DNA of 40,013 nt from NCBI GenBank assembly GCA_046533895.1, contig JAWDOK010000010.1, positions 1-40,013 on the forward strand, read 5' to 3'. Source of the DNA: Acidianus hospitalis (lineage in GTDB: Archaea; Thermoproteota; Thermoprotei_A; Sulfolobales; Sulfolobaceae). Below, in pieces: positions 19,069 to 28,201 of this stretch. The notes under the pieces were generated by a model. That model was given only the letters and a program-made list of their open reading frames with translations, ran no database searches and was not told where the DNA came from. The position numbers and the translations under genes are program-made. Each line of letters begins with the position of its first letter. Positions within the stretch are counted from its first letter, which is position 1.

Positions 19069-20291
19069 TGTATTCCACCAAAGCCGCCTGTGAGTTCTGA
19101 AACGTCAATCTCATCATAGTCTATTCCTTCATCCTTTATATCTTTTCTATTAGGGAAGAAATCTTTATTTGTAATATGCCTATTGTAGTCCTCTTTTACT
19201 TCATTTAACAAATTGTTATATCCTTTTCTTTCTAGATATTCCATAATGTTTATCATATTATTAACAACTTTAGGGGATAATATTCTACCATTTTCTATAG
19301 TAAGGAAGTTTGTTGCATAAGATAATTGTTCTGCTAGGCTTATTTCAAGAATTCTGTATCCTTTCTTTTTAAAGAATTCTAAAAGATTTGTTCTTTCTTT
19401 CAGCGAGATTCCGTTTTCTTTTCTTTCATATATATGAGCTAAAGTTTTGCTTAAAATTGTAGAGTTACTGATAACTACTCCCTCTTTAGGTGAATTTAAA
19501 TACATATCTAGGTGCATTGTAAGCATGTAATCTTCAGTTTCCTCAATTTCTGGATTATACGCAATTACGATCTCATTAAAGTTTGTAAAATCTATTGCCT
19601 GCATTATCCCTGAAATGCTAGTTCTATCACCAGTTCCGAAAATCGCAAAATCCTTAAAAGGCATATAGTCTCCTCCTTCTAAAAATGCTGGCTCGCTTAT
19701 TTCCTTTAGTGGCTTTTCATAAAGAGCTTGGAATACTAATTTTATTATTTCAGTTTCTCTCATTCTTATCCTTTTGCTCATTCTTCCTATTACTACTCCT
19801 TTATCTGTAATTATAGCCTGATCTCTAGTAAAATATAGATTAGCTAATGGCTCCTCGTTAAGGATTCTAGTTACTGCCTCGTTAGTTCCTAATGCTTCAT
19901 GAGAAAGCACTGTTGGATTAAGTAAAATAATATTAAATAAAGTATCTGAATCAAGTTTTTCCAGGTCTTTTTTAACTCTAGATAAGTTTTTTTCCGCTTT
20001 TCCATCTCCTTCATATTTTATGTAATTCAAAGCAATTTTCTCTAGTAGTTTCCTAAATTCCTTGTCGCTTTTTGCTTTCTCGTTAATTAATTCTTTTATT
20101 TTTAGTACTTCTATGCCCATTTCCTTTAATTTATTAACCATTTGCTTGTGTTGATTTATTGCTCTCTCTACGTTAAACCTCCTCATGTAAAGGAATGCAT
20201 CTGGATCTAGGATTCCGTAAAACATTTCTATTCCAGGTTCGTGGACAAGTACTGTCCTAAGTTTTGACCATTCTGAAGTAATCCTAAGCAT
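19038..20291 (-). CDS. arcA: Arginine deiminase
   Basis: This 417-residue enzyme hydrolyses arginine to citrulline and ammonia. The guanidino-group modifying fold is shown by VLVHEPGIEM, LYFTRDQAIITDKGVVIGRM (arginine-binding Asp), FLEGGDYMPF (Glu/Asp), TMHLDMYLN (catalytic His) and FGGIHCMTMP (nucleophile Cys409). Length fits bacterial-type arginine deiminase rather than agmatine deiminase. No ornithine carbamoyltransferase or carbamate kinase gene lies in the window, so a complete energy-yielding arginine deiminase pathway is not shown. It is followed by the PsiE-like gene. Confidence 0.9.
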   Translation of the reverse strand: MLRITSEWSKLRTVLVHEPGIEMFYGILDPDAFLYMRRFNVERAINQHKQMVNKLKEMGIEVLKIKELINEKAKSDKEFRKLLEKIALNYIKYEGDGKAEKNLSRVKKDLEKLDSDTLFNIILLNPTVLSHEALGTNEAVTRILNEEPLANLYFTRDQAIITDKGVVIGRMSKRIRMRETEIIKLVFQALYEKPLKEISEPAFLEGGDYMPFKDFAIFGTGDRTSISGIMQAIDFTNFNEIVIAYNPEIEETEDYMLTMHLDMYLNSPKEGVVISNSTILSKTLAHIYERKENGISLKERTNLLEFFKKKGYRILEISLAEQLSYATNFLTIENGRILSPKVVNNMINIMEYLERKGYNNLLNEVKEDYNRHITNKDFFPNRKDIKDEGIDYDEIDVSELTGGFGGIHCMTMPIKRE

Positions 20292-20356
20292 TATAGATAA
20301 TCTATGTTCATAATATATAAAAGCGAAAATACTCCGATCTAATTTGAGAGAATGAA

Positions 20357-21022
20357 TTATTCTATCAAATTTTCTATAAATTTTGAGATTTGCAAAAAAT
20401 CATCTGGAGGGTCAACGTTATAGAATCCCTTAAATATTAAATCATAATTGAATTTTATGCTAAATACATTGTTATGGTAATTAGCTATATTTTTAATTTT
20501 GGTGTCTTTTATCATATTTATTATTAAAGCTTCATCGTAAATATCCTTATTTATGCTTGATAAGAATGATATGAGTGAAGAAGCATAATTTAACGTTGAT
20601 TTTATTATTATATCTTGTGGGATAGTAACACTAAATATGTAATTTTTAGTTTTTGATAAGGAATTAAAGATTTCGTATTCTATTTTTATCGATTTTGAAT
20701 AAAAATGAATTGGGTATTCAACTAAAATAAGGCTATAATCAACTAAAATTTCCTCATATTTTAGTGTAATTTTTTCTAAATCAAGGTTATCATTATTTGA
20801 AATTCTAGAAAATGAGATCACTCCTATGTTTCCTTTATCAGCAAAGTAATTATCGTCTGCAAGTATATTGTTCTGAATCCCGAAAAACCTACTTAGTGTT
20901 GCAGAATCAGTTAAATCAACTATAAGCGTCTTGAACTTGTCACTAAGTAATTTAGTTACGTAATAAATTATTGTGGATTTTCCCACACCGCCTTTGGGGC
21001 TAGCGAATGTTATTCTAATCAT
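20357..21022 (-). CDS. ParA/MinD-like ATPase
   Basis: This is a 221-residue P-loop protein. It opens MIRITFASPKGGVGKSTIIY, with the deviant Walker A lysine at about residue 10 and the P-loop lysine near 15. A Walker A'-like strand follows (LIVDLTDSATLSRFFG), then a hydrophobic Walker B-like strand ending in EYP (SLILVEYPIHF). The C-terminal half is more divergent than in chromosomal ParA. No parB gene is adjacent. An AT-rich palindrome lies upstream at 21138-21161. It may be a stray partition gene from a plasmid or a host paralog; function is not established. Confidence 0.8.
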   Translation of the reverse strand: MIRITFASPKGGVGKSTIIYYVTKLLSDKFKTLIVDLTDSATLSRFFGIQNNILADDNYFADKGNIGVISFSRISNNDNLDLEKITLKYEEILVDYSLILVEYPIHFYSKSIKIEYEIFNSLSKTKNYIFSVTIPQDIIIKSTLNYASSLISFLSSINKDIYDEALIINMIKDTKIKNIANYHNNVFSIKFNYDLIFKGFYNVDPPDDFLQISKFIENLIE

Positions 21023-21137
21023 TTTATTTTAAGTTAAGCTAGTATCTATATATTTTTATTTGTAATGATATAAACCTAGTGATTTAATTGAAATTTGTCT
21101 ATTATTATTAAGATTTATTGATGAGTGAACTCTCAGC

Positions 21138-21161
21138 AGTATTATTCCGGCTAATAATACT
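21138..21161. repeat. Perfect 9-bp inverted repeat upstream of the ParA-like gene
   Basis: AGTATTATT and AATAATACT are separated by CCGGCT. It lies 116 bases before the ParA-like start and 77 bases before a small plus-strand gene. No T run follows, so it is more likely a protein-binding site than a terminator. The rest of the 215-base gap holds no gene that I can see. Confidence 0.5.
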
Positions 21162-21237
21162 AGCTTCAAAAAGGAATATAGTAATTTACAATTAAACCTA
21201 TGGAAAGTATTTTTAAGAATTCTAAAGAATCTCACAT

Positions 21238-21495
21238 ATGGTTAAGCTTATTAACTGGAAAAAAGCTCCACGTGAAGAAAGAATTAAGGCTAAAAGATTA
21301 CTTAGAGAAGACTGTTATGACGTTTATATTATTTTATTACAAAATAGGAAATTTGTGGAATATTTTAAATCTCATGATTTAGATTCTGGAGAAAAACTAT
21401 TGATAAGGAAGGAAAGGAAAGGCAATGTTATGAAGGAAATAAAAAGATTAAGAGAAGAAGGATTTTCAATTAAACTTGTTATTTTCTCTTTATAG
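21238..21495 (+). CDS. Small basic hypothetical protein
   Basis: This is an 85-residue, strongly basic protein (NWKKAPREERIKAKRLLRED near the start; EKLLIRKERKGNVMKEIKRL later). ATG 21238 lies about 25 bases after a TATA-like TATTTTTAAG (21208-21217), which supports a leaderless gene. A longer overlapping frame from 21200 looks less natural. Its 3' end overlaps the convergent MMPL transporter gene by 17 bases. No family is recognised; a nucleic-acid-binding role is only suggested by charge. Confidence 0.5.
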   Translation: MVKLINWKKAPREERIKAKRLLREDCYDVYIILLQNRKFVEYFKSHDLDSGEKLLIRKERKGNVMKEIKRLREEGFSIKLVIFSL

Positions 21496-23779
21496 TTTCG
21501 TTTAACTTTAATGCAATTTTTAAGATTGCAGGATATATAAATATTCTTATAATAAAAGTATCGAGAAGAGCAGCTATTGCAATTCCTATTCCTAATTCTG
21601 CTATTGGTTTTATAGGATCTATTGCTAGGACTCCAAATGATGCCGCTAATATGACGCCTAGAGCAGTCACTGCTCCCGCAGATATTGAAATTGCCCTTAC
21701 TATGCTTTCTATACTTCTTTCCTTTTCTATTTCTTCTTTTACTCTTGTTAATATGAATATGCTATAATCATTACCTAATCCTATCATTAGAACGAATATT
21801 GTAATCGGAATAAAGAATAGGATGCCGTTAGCCGATCTAAAGAACAAATAAATTATTGCTAATGATAAAGTTATACTAAGTAATATAGTACCTACTGCAC
21901 CTATTGAGATTTTAATTGATCTTAAGAAGACTGCTAACGATATTACTAAAATTATTGGTAAAATTATTATTAACATCTCATAATATGGTAATAAATAGTC
22001 TAATGCATCTATCACTGATGCAGTTGTTCCGCCAACATAGCCATGATAAGGGTTAACAATTTTTTGAATAGTTAATACAAGTTTTTGGGCTTGTTGTGAG
22101 TAAGTCCCGTAATTCATTATTACTGTAACTAATAGGGTCTTGTTGTTTGTTCCTAGATTTTCTCTGATTTGGTGTAAAATCTCTGGAGTTATAGTCCCGT
22201 TAAAGTTACAAGGTACTGGGCCTATGAGCTGCTTTACTCCGCTTAGCTTTGAGATATTTTCCTCTATCTTTGCTATTTGGATAAGTAATGAGGTATTGAC
22301 GTAAGTAGAATTCATAACAGTCTTCGATTCATTAAAAACTATTAAGACAGGATTTACAAACGATTGTCCAAACGCGTTTTCTAGGATTTTTAATCCTTTC
22401 ACTGCAGGTATGTTAGGTAAACCTGAGGTAAAATCTAATGATAACGGTACACTTAATATGAAAGCTAAGGCTATTAGCCCTATAATTACTGAAATTGCTA
22501 AAGTAGTCTTGGGTTTTCTCATTGTTATTCTAGCTATATTACCAAGTGATTTATTTTCAGAGAATGATAAATGAGAAGGCCAGAAGATTTTACTTCCTAT
22601 TTTTCCATATATTATTGGTAATAAACTTACTGCAATTAATACAGTTATTGGTACTGAAAAACCAATAGTTAATCCCCATGTATGTAAATATGGAATAAAC
22701 GATAAGGAAAGGAAGACTAGGGTTACAGCACTTCCGCTTATTAATATTGCTTTTCCAGACGTTTTTACAGAAATTTCCATTGCTTCTTCTTTATTCCTTC
22801 CTTTTGACAGTTCTTCTTTAAACCTACTTAGGAGGAAAACACTATAGTCTGTCCCTATACCTAAAAGTACTGAAATCATTGGTTCAATAACCTGGAAATC
22901 AACCGGATGATAGAATTTTCCTACAAGAGTTACAATTGCCATCCCGAAAATTACTGATAGGGCTATGATTGAAAGAGTTATTATTGGAGCTATCACGCTT
23001 CTAAAGTATATTCCAGTAATTAATAGAAGCGCTATAAAAACTAAGGCAAAAGTTATTGCTTGTCTCTGGCTTTCTGAGCTGCTCAACTCTTGAACTAAGG
23101 GAGCAGGCCCGGTCAAGTAAAAATTATTAAAACCGCACTTACTTAGTTTACTTTGTATTTGACAAGAAATTACGCCATCCGGATAAGTGCCATTCTTAAA
23201 GTTATAATTTGGACAGTATTTTGTGTAAACAAAAATTACTGAAACATTTTTTGCTTCATAAGTTGATGTAAATTGTGCTGGAGGAGTTATTAGGAAGAAG
23301 ACTGTCTCATTTCTAGTTAATAAGTTTTGAGGAGACACATTAAAAAGGCAAGTATAGTAAATGGGAATATGAAGATATTGAGATATTTCTTCTTTTAATT
23401 CTTGAGAGGATATATTTCCTTTATTCTCCTCAATTATCTTATATCCAGAATAATTTATTTCCTTGCCCAGTATTTCATCATATGCTAGATAAGCATTTAT
23501 TATACTTTCAGTTTTACAAACTCCGTCTATTTCGTCAATTATTTTTACAGCCTTGTAAACCTCTTGAGGAGTGGAATTTATTAGAACTACGTCGATAGAA
23601 TTGTTAACGTTTCCTCCGTGAAAATATTCTGAAAGTAGTTCTTGGGCTTTTGCTGCAGGATAAGAGGAGGGTATTGTTGTGTTTTCATTATAATTTAGAT
23701 AATTTGATGATTGTGAAGATAATAGGACAGCAATTAAAATTCCTATTATCCATAGTACTATAACTAATTTTCTATTCAT
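21479..23779 (-). CDS. MMPL/RND-family transporter
   Basis: This is a 766-residue membrane protein with two homologous halves. Each half has one leading helix, a large extracytoplasmic domain (residues about 30-220 and 435-590) and a bundle of five more helices. Family signatures appear twice: LLGIGTDYSVFLLSRFKEEL and MIGLGNDYSIFILTRVKEEI. These GxxxDY motifs mark MMPL exporters of the RND superfamily, driven by proton flow. Archaeal members are proposed to move lipids or hydrophobic compounds; the substrate here is unknown. The loops carry several N-x-S/T sites and cysteine pairs. No accessory membrane fusion protein is adjacent. Confidence 0.9.
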   Translation of the reverse strand: MNRKLVIVLWIIGILIAVLLSSQSSNYLNYNENTTIPSSYPAAKAQELLSEYFHGGNVNNSIDVVLINSTPQEVYKAVKIIDEIDGVCKTESIINAYLAYDEILGKEINYSGYKIIEENKGNISSQELKEEISQYLHIPIYYTCLFNVSPQNLLTRNETVFFLITPPAQFTSTYEAKNVSVIFVYTKYCPNYNFKNGTYPDGVISCQIQSKLSKCGFNNFYLTGPAPLVQELSSSESQRQAITFALVFIALLLITGIYFRSVIAPIITLSIIALSVIFGMAIVTLVGKFYHPVDFQVIEPMISVLLGIGTDYSVFLLSRFKEELSKGRNKEEAMEISVKTSGKAILISGSAVTLVFLSLSFIPYLHTWGLTIGFSVPITVLIAVSLLPIIYGKIGSKIFWPSHLSFSENKSLGNIARITMRKPKTTLAISVIIGLIALAFILSVPLSLDFTSGLPNIPAVKGLKILENAFGQSFVNPVLIVFNESKTVMNSTYVNTSLLIQIAKIEENISKLSGVKQLIGPVPCNFNGTITPEILHQIRENLGTNNKTLLVTVIMNYGTYSQQAQKLVLTIQKIVNPYHGYVGGTTASVIDALDYLLPYYEMLIIILPIILVISLAVFLRSIKISIGAVGTILLSITLSLAIIYLFFRSANGILFFIPITIFVLMIGLGNDYSIFILTRVKEEIEKERSIESIVRAISISAGAVTALGVILAASFGVLAIDPIKPIAELGIGIAIAALLDTFIIRIFIYPAILKIALKLNETIKRK

Positions 23780-23858
23780 AATATAAAGCAGTAAGACAGA
23801 GGTTAAAAATGTTGTGAAAACTTAGCGTTTTTAATAGTCTAGCACCAATATAATTAGC

Positions 23859-25160
23859 ATGAGAATTACTATCAACACTCAAACACCTCCTATTAGATTT
23901 AGGTTAAGCTATAAAGATATCGTAGAAAAATACGGTGAATTGGATTTACCTTTAGATATTTCTATGTTGAGTTCCGAAGACTACTATATCTCTGTAGGCG
24001 GAGTAGCGAGAATGATGTTAGGCTTAATAGATAAATTTGGAGGTAAGGCAAAGTGGGTAGCCCTAGGCCCAGGATACCCTCCTTATGTTAGGATGAATAA
24101 TATTGACGTTTACTTTGTTGATTTAGATCCTAAATCTTTAGCTGGTTATACTAGGTTTAAAGAAGGTATATATAATGAATCGCATGGTATAGCTAGATAT
24201 AACCTTAATGGTAGAGATTATATTGACTACGCTACATATAACTGGCTATCTGCACAGAAATTACTTGAGTTGTATTCTGATACAGACGTATATTTTATTA
24301 ATGATTTTCAACAATTATTAGTAGGAGGAATAATTGGACCTTCGGCCCCGGCAGTTTTATGGTACCACATACCTTTTGTTCCGGAAATGCTTAATGAAAA
24401 GTTAAGGAATTTTCTTATTAGGTCTTTTGAAGGGTTTGATGCAGTAATAGTAAGTACTAAAAGAGATCTTGAAGGTCTAGTAAGAACTGGAGCTAAAGTA
24501 AAAGTTAAGCAGATATACCCGTACATAGATCCTTCGTATTATAATACTAATGTAAGTAAATCTGACGTTGAGAACGTTGAGAGGAAATTTGGAATTAATG
24601 ATGATGATAAAGTAGTTTTAGTTGTAGCAAGAATGGATCCTATAAAAAGCCAGGATGTAGCGATTCAAGCTATTAAAAACCTTGACGTAAAACTTGTTTT
24701 AGCAGGAGATGGTAGCTTTACTAGTAAAAGTCTAGGTCATGATAAAGCTAGTATATGGAGTAGAAAATTAAGAGAACTAGCTAGGGATCTAAAGGTAGAG
24801 AATAAAGTAATCTTTACCGGTTACGTGAGTGATGAAGAACTAATGGCATTATATAAAAGGGCTAATGCAGTTGCATTGCCTTCAAGAATTGAAGGATTTG
24901 GATTAACTGTATGTGAAGGCTGGCTTTTTAAGAAGCCAGTTGTGGTAAGCAAAGGTGCAGGCGTAAGTGAATTAGTAATAGATGGAGGTAATGGTTATAC
25001 ATTTAGAACTTATGAAGAGATGGCAGAAGGAATATCTAAGGCATTGAAAGAAGAAGATAAACTTGGGAGTTTAGGCTATGAAACTGTGAAAAAATGCCTA
25101 ATCGATAATGAATTCGATAGTATAAAAGCGGTCTTAGAAGAAGCTGCTTCAGAATATTAA
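23859..25160 (+). CDS. GT4-family glycosyltransferase
   Basis: This is a 433-residue GT-B fold enzyme. The N-terminal acceptor half includes a glycine-rich loop (YYISVGGVARMMLGLIDKFG) and VLWYHIPFVPEML. The C-terminal donor half has VVLVVARMDPIKSQDVAIQA, KVIFTGYVSDEELMALYKRA and the E-x7-E motif in PSRIEGFGLTVCEGWLF. It retains donor configuration in known family members. Layout resembles archaeal trehalose- or glucosylglycerate-type synthases, but donor and acceptor cannot be decided. A TATA-like TTTTTAATAG at about 23826-23835 precedes the ATG. A small unknown gene follows after 28 bases. Confidence 0.85.
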   Translation: MRITINTQTPPIRFRLSYKDIVEKYGELDLPLDISMLSSEDYYISVGGVARMMLGLIDKFGGKAKWVALGPGYPPYVRMNNIDVYFVDLDPKSLAGYTRFKEGIYNESHGIARYNLNGRDYIDYATYNWLSAQKLLELYSDTDVYFINDFQQLLVGGIIGPSAPAVLWYHIPFVPEMLNEKLRNFLIRSFEGFDAVIVSTKRDLEGLVRTGAKVKVKQIYPYIDPSYYNTNVSKSDVENVERKFGINDDDKVVLVVARMDPIKSQDVAIQAIKNLDVKLVLAGDGSFTSKSLGHDKASIWSRKLRELARDLKVENKVIFTGYVSDEELMALYKRANAVALPSRIEGFGLTVCEGWLFKKPVVVSKGAGVSELVIDGGNGYTFRTYEEMAEGISKALKEEDKLGSLGYETVKKCLIDNEFDSIKAVLEEAASEY

Positions 25161-25188
25161 TTTAAACTAGATTTTGTACATTCTATTA

Positions 25189-25719
25189 ATGTCACGATTG
25201 AAGCAACTTTTAGGCGAGGCAGTTGAAGAAGCTGAAAAATACGGATCGTTACTTTCAACTTATCTAATTTTGAAAAAGTGTAATGCAGAATATGATACGC
25301 TAGTAAAAGAGAAGGAAGTAAATTATTCTTTCTCAGTAGATGACATAATTTTAACCTCCTTGTCGTATAAAGAATTGAGTAAAATTCAGTTTTTTGTTAT
25401 GTCGTTCTTAGTTTGTGATTACTTGTCTTCTAGATATATTACGCAAGATTGCCTTTTTTATTTTAGGTGGGACAAGAGAATTTTTATTTACAGTCCTAGG
25501 ATGGAGGCTCATTTACTTTATTTGATTAGATCTGGCTATGCTGAAGGTTATAAATATTTCAAATTAACAGAAAAGGGAAGAGTTGAAGCTGAGGCTAAAA
25601 AATCTTTGCTGAGTAATGTAGAAAAGATAAAAATCGATGAAATTTCTTCTTGTGTGCTATCTAAAAATAAACTGTCTGAATTAAAGAGGTACGTTAGATC
25701 GTATATTTTTGGGAAATAG
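25189..25719 (+). CDS. Conserved hypothetical protein with winged-helix-like C-terminus
   Basis: This is a 176-residue protein. The N-terminal half is helical (LKQLLGEAVEEAEKYGSLLS). The C-terminal part ends with a pattern like the recognition wing of a small winged helix (LLYLIRSGYAEGYKYFKLTE then KGRVEAEAKK). ATG 25189 is chosen over TTG 25174. It follows the glycosyltransferase by 28 bases and may share its transcript. No family is recognised, and DNA binding is only a suggestion. Confidence 0.6.
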   Translation: MSRLKQLLGEAVEEAEKYGSLLSTYLILKKCNAEYDTLVKEKEVNYSFSVDDIILTSLSYKELSKIQFFVMSFLVCDYLSSRYITQDCLFYFRWDKRIFIYSPRMEAHLLYLIRSGYAEGYKYFKLTEKGRVEAEAKKSLLSNVEKIKIDEISSCVLSKNKLSELKRYVRSYIFGK

Positions 25720-25722
25720 AAA

Positions 25723-25748
25723 ATAATTTATATTTGTCTCTTAAGAGA
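25723..25748 (+). promoter_or_regulatory. uspA promoter with overlapping 12-bp palindrome
   Basis: ATAATTTATATTT (25723-25735) is a TATA-like box about 27 bases before ATG 25757. It is followed at once by the perfect palindrome TCTCTTAAGAGA (25737-25748), between the box and the predicted transcription start. This is where an archaeal repressor would block polymerase. The binding factor is unknown. Confidence 0.5.
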
Positions 25749-25756
25749 GAAAAGTG

Positions 25757-26179
25757 ATGTTTGAGAAAATATTAGTTGCATACGATGGATCTGAGCATAG
25801 TAAAAAGGCTTTAGATGTTGCAATAGATATAGCAAAAAGATATAGCTCAGAAGTCTACGTAGTTGAAGCTGTAGATGAAACGATATTTGAAACTGTAGGT
25901 GTCCTTCCACCTCTTTCTGCGATTGAAGAGATGGAAAAGAAAGCCAAGAACGATATAGATGAGGCTGTTAAGAAGGCCACTCAAAATGGAGTAAAAGCAG
26001 TAGGTGAGGTTTTAAGCGGAGATCCAGCAACGGCTATTCTAGAATATGCAAATAAGAATGATATAAAGCTTATAATAATGGGTAGCAGAGGCTTATCAAG
26101 GTTCAAGAGAATACTTTTAGGTAGCGTGTCTTCAAGAGTTGTTCAAGAATCTAAGATTCCAGTAATTGTTGTCAAATAA
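25757..26179 (+). CDS. Universal stress protein, UspA family
   Basis: This is a 140-residue single-domain protein. The N-terminus FEKILVAYDGSEHSKKALDV carries the adenine-binding Asp. The C-terminus has the ATP-binding pattern GSRGLSRFKRILLGSVSSRV followed by VQESKIPVIVV (G-2x-G-9x-G-S). This indicates the ATP-binding subclass. I chose ATG 25757; a GTG lies one codon upstream. It probably forms dimers and takes part in stress adaptation, as in the family; the exact role is unknown. Confidence 0.92.
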   Translation: MFEKILVAYDGSEHSKKALDVAIDIAKRYSSEVYVVEAVDETIFETVGVLPPLSAIEEMEKKAKNDIDEAVKKATQNGVKAVGEVLSGDPATAILEYANKNDIKLIIMGSRGLSRFKRILLGSVSSRVVQESKIPVIVVK

Positions 26180-26239
26180 TTTTCCTCTTTTCTTAACTCA
26201 AAGCTTTATTTTTTTAACCTTATAGCACTATACATAACT

Positions 26240-26596
26240 ATGTTTGAAGATCTGCTTAAAGCTGTGAATTATCTGAACGATGGAAAAATTCTTGAAGCTG
26301 GAGAATATCTCGTAGAACTAGCAAAGAATAATGATGCAAATGAAGATATAATAAAAATTTCGTCAGAAATAGAGAAAGAGCTTAGAGAGCTAAAGGAAGA
26401 ATCGTGGATTAGTGAGATTGATTCGAAATTTAGAGATCAGATAATTTCTGTTCTTGAAGATAATATAAGATGTAGGAAAGAGCTAATCAGAGTTCTTTCT
26501 CTCTCATTATTGGAGAAATTAAGTAAAGGAAATGAGTTAATATTAAACATGATAAGAAATCCTCATGCCGAGTCTAAACCTCATACTTTTATTTAA
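26240..26596 (+). CDS. Small helical hypothetical protein
   Basis: This is a 118-residue, largely helical acidic protein (LLKAVNYLNDGKILEAGEYL, then EDIIKISSEIEKELRELKEE) with coiled-coil potential around residues 38-60. The N-terminal repeat pattern is TPR-like but too short to call. A TATA-like CTTTATTTTTTTAACC (26204-26219) precedes ATG 26240. It ends with HAESKPHTFI and is convergent with the archaeosine gene, overlapping by four bases. Function is unknown. Confidence 0.65.
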   Translation: MFEDLLKAVNYLNDGKILEAGEYLVELAKNNDANEDIIKISSEIEKELRELKEESWISEIDSKFRDQIISVLEDNIRCRKELIRVLSLSLLEKLSKGNELILNMIRNPHAESKPHTFI

Positions 26597-27984
26597 TTTT
26601 CGTATTCTACTGGGTCCTTCAATCCATTAATCTTAAAGGCCATTTTTCTCATGTAGCAAGGACCGCATTTTCCGCAATGTTTTTCTCCTCCTTCATAACA
26701 GCTCCAAGTTAAGTGTAAAGGTGCGCCTATTTCCACTCCAAGTTTCACTATTTCATGTTTAACTAGATTACCTACTGGCATCATAACCTCTATCTTTTTA
26801 TTAGGTCCAGTTGCGTAGGGTGATAGTTTAGAAAACAGTCTTACAAATTCCATTTCATTATCTGGGTAAGCTCCAGCTTCCTCTAGATTAATTCCAGAAG
26901 CTATTGCATCAAAACCATAAGCCTCTGCTATAGCTAAGGCAACTGAAAAGAATATGAGATTTCTGGCAGGTACCCATTCGTGAGCAAATTCTGCTCCTTC
27001 TTCTCCTTGCCTCTCTTTGACTATTTCTCCACCACCTTTTAATAATGTTGTGTGTCCTATTATTTTGAACAAATCAGTATCTATTTCTATATATGGAACT
27101 TGTAGATATTCAGAAATTTTTCTTACAGCTTCTCTTTCCTTTTCTTCTGCTTTATGCCTATAATTGAAATGCAAAAGCGTTATTTCATGTCCCTGCCTAA
27201 GTAAGTAAGTCGCTGCTACTGTAGAATCTAATCCTCCGCTAGCGATTACAAGTACTTTCTTCTTATCTTTTGGCTTTATAAGGTCAATCTTTTCAATTTT
27301 TAAATTAGAATCTACTGACACGATAGAATATGGCTCAAGTTTTGTTATATTCACCTTATCTAATGGGTTTTGAGAAAAGTAATCATCTAGGGATGTAAAG
27401 AATATTGCTCCTAATTCGTAATCATACATCATATAAACCGGCTTAAAATTCTGTGCAATATAGATTTCATTTGGGTTTTTCTTATCAGCTATAATAAAAG
27501 CGAAACTTCCTCTAATTTCTGAAAGTAAATCTTTCAATGTAGGCAAATCACCCTTCCAAAACTTATCTAAAATAGGAGGTATAACTGCAGTATCTATGTT
27601 ACTCTCTCTCTTTACGCCAAATTTCTTTTCAAGCTCTTTATCGTTAGCAATAATACCATTATGAGTAACTATGAATCTTTCTCCTTCAAATGGTTGTATA
27701 TCTTTTTCTGTTTTTTTATTAACGAACTCTGTGGTCGGTTCTGCTCTATTATTAGCTATTACTACTCTGCTTTTTTCGTCTAGAATGCCGTAAAGTTTCT
27801 CTTCTTGTTCTGAAGGTCTTCCTAAGGATTTTACTGACTTAGTAGTTCCATCGGATTGGACTACAATTATGCCGAAACTGTCTCTTCCTCTATCTTCAGC
27901 ATTTTTTAAGATTTCTGCAAATTTTCTTTCTATTTTGTCATAATTTTTAGAGTTAAGTATTAAAGCTCCAGAAACACTGCACAT
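26593..27984 (-). CDS. Glutaminase-QueC fusion (GAT-QueC), archaeosine synthesis
   Basis: This is a 463-residue fusion. Residues 1-215 are a class II glutamine amidotransferase (MCSVSGALIL with Cys2; ANNRAEPTTEF; FIVTHNGIIANDKELE). Residues about 240-463 are QueC, with the PP-loop VLVIASGGLDSTVAATYLL, PARNLIFFSVALAIAEAYG, and the four-cysteine zinc site CYEGGEKHCGKCGPC. QueC makes preQ0. In crenarchaea lacking ArcS, this fusion has been proposed and partly tested as the enzyme that amidates preQ0 in tRNA to archaeosine at position 15. It stands alone between a small convergent gene and a tRNA gene on the same strand. Confidence 0.92.
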   Translation of the reverse strand: MCSVSGALILNSKNYDKIERKFAEILKNAEDRGRDSFGIIVVQSDGTTKSVKSLGRPSEQEEKLYGILDEKSRVVIANNRAEPTTEFVNKKTEKDIQPFEGERFIVTHNGIIANDKELEKKFGVKRESNIDTAVIPPILDKFWKGDLPTLKDLLSEIRGSFAFIIADKKNPNEIYIAQNFKPVYMMYDYELGAIFFTSLDDYFSQNPLDKVNITKLEPYSIVSVDSNLKIEKIDLIKPKDKKKVLVIASGGLDSTVAATYLLRQGHEITLLHFNYRHKAEEKEREAVRKISEYLQVPYIEIDTDLFKIIGHTTLLKGGGEIVKERQGEEGAEFAHEWVPARNLIFFSVALAIAEAYGFDAIASGINLEEAGAYPDNEMEFVRLFSKLSPYATGPNKKIEVMMPVGNLVKHEIVKLGVEIGAPLHLTWSCYEGGEKHCGKCGPCYMRKMAFKINGLKDPVEYEN

Positions 27985-28033
27985 AGGGCAAAGGTAGTAT
28001 TTGGAAATAAAAGATTTCTGATTAAAGTGATAA

Positions 28034-28122
<89 letters not shown>

Positions 28123-28201
28123 ACTTTTTACTCTATTTTATAGTTGATAAATTTTACTTTTATCTTACACTCACTCGTGGTTATTAACTCTCTATCTTTA
28201 T

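Noticed and set aside
21118..21165. Possible C/D box guide RNA near TTGATGA
   Set aside because: The C box has a mismatch at the first base and no CTGA D box follows at a fitting distance.
21200..21382. 60-codon frame overlapping the small basic gene
   Set aside because: The frame starting at 21238 is longer, has a correctly spaced TATA-like box and more protein-like composition.
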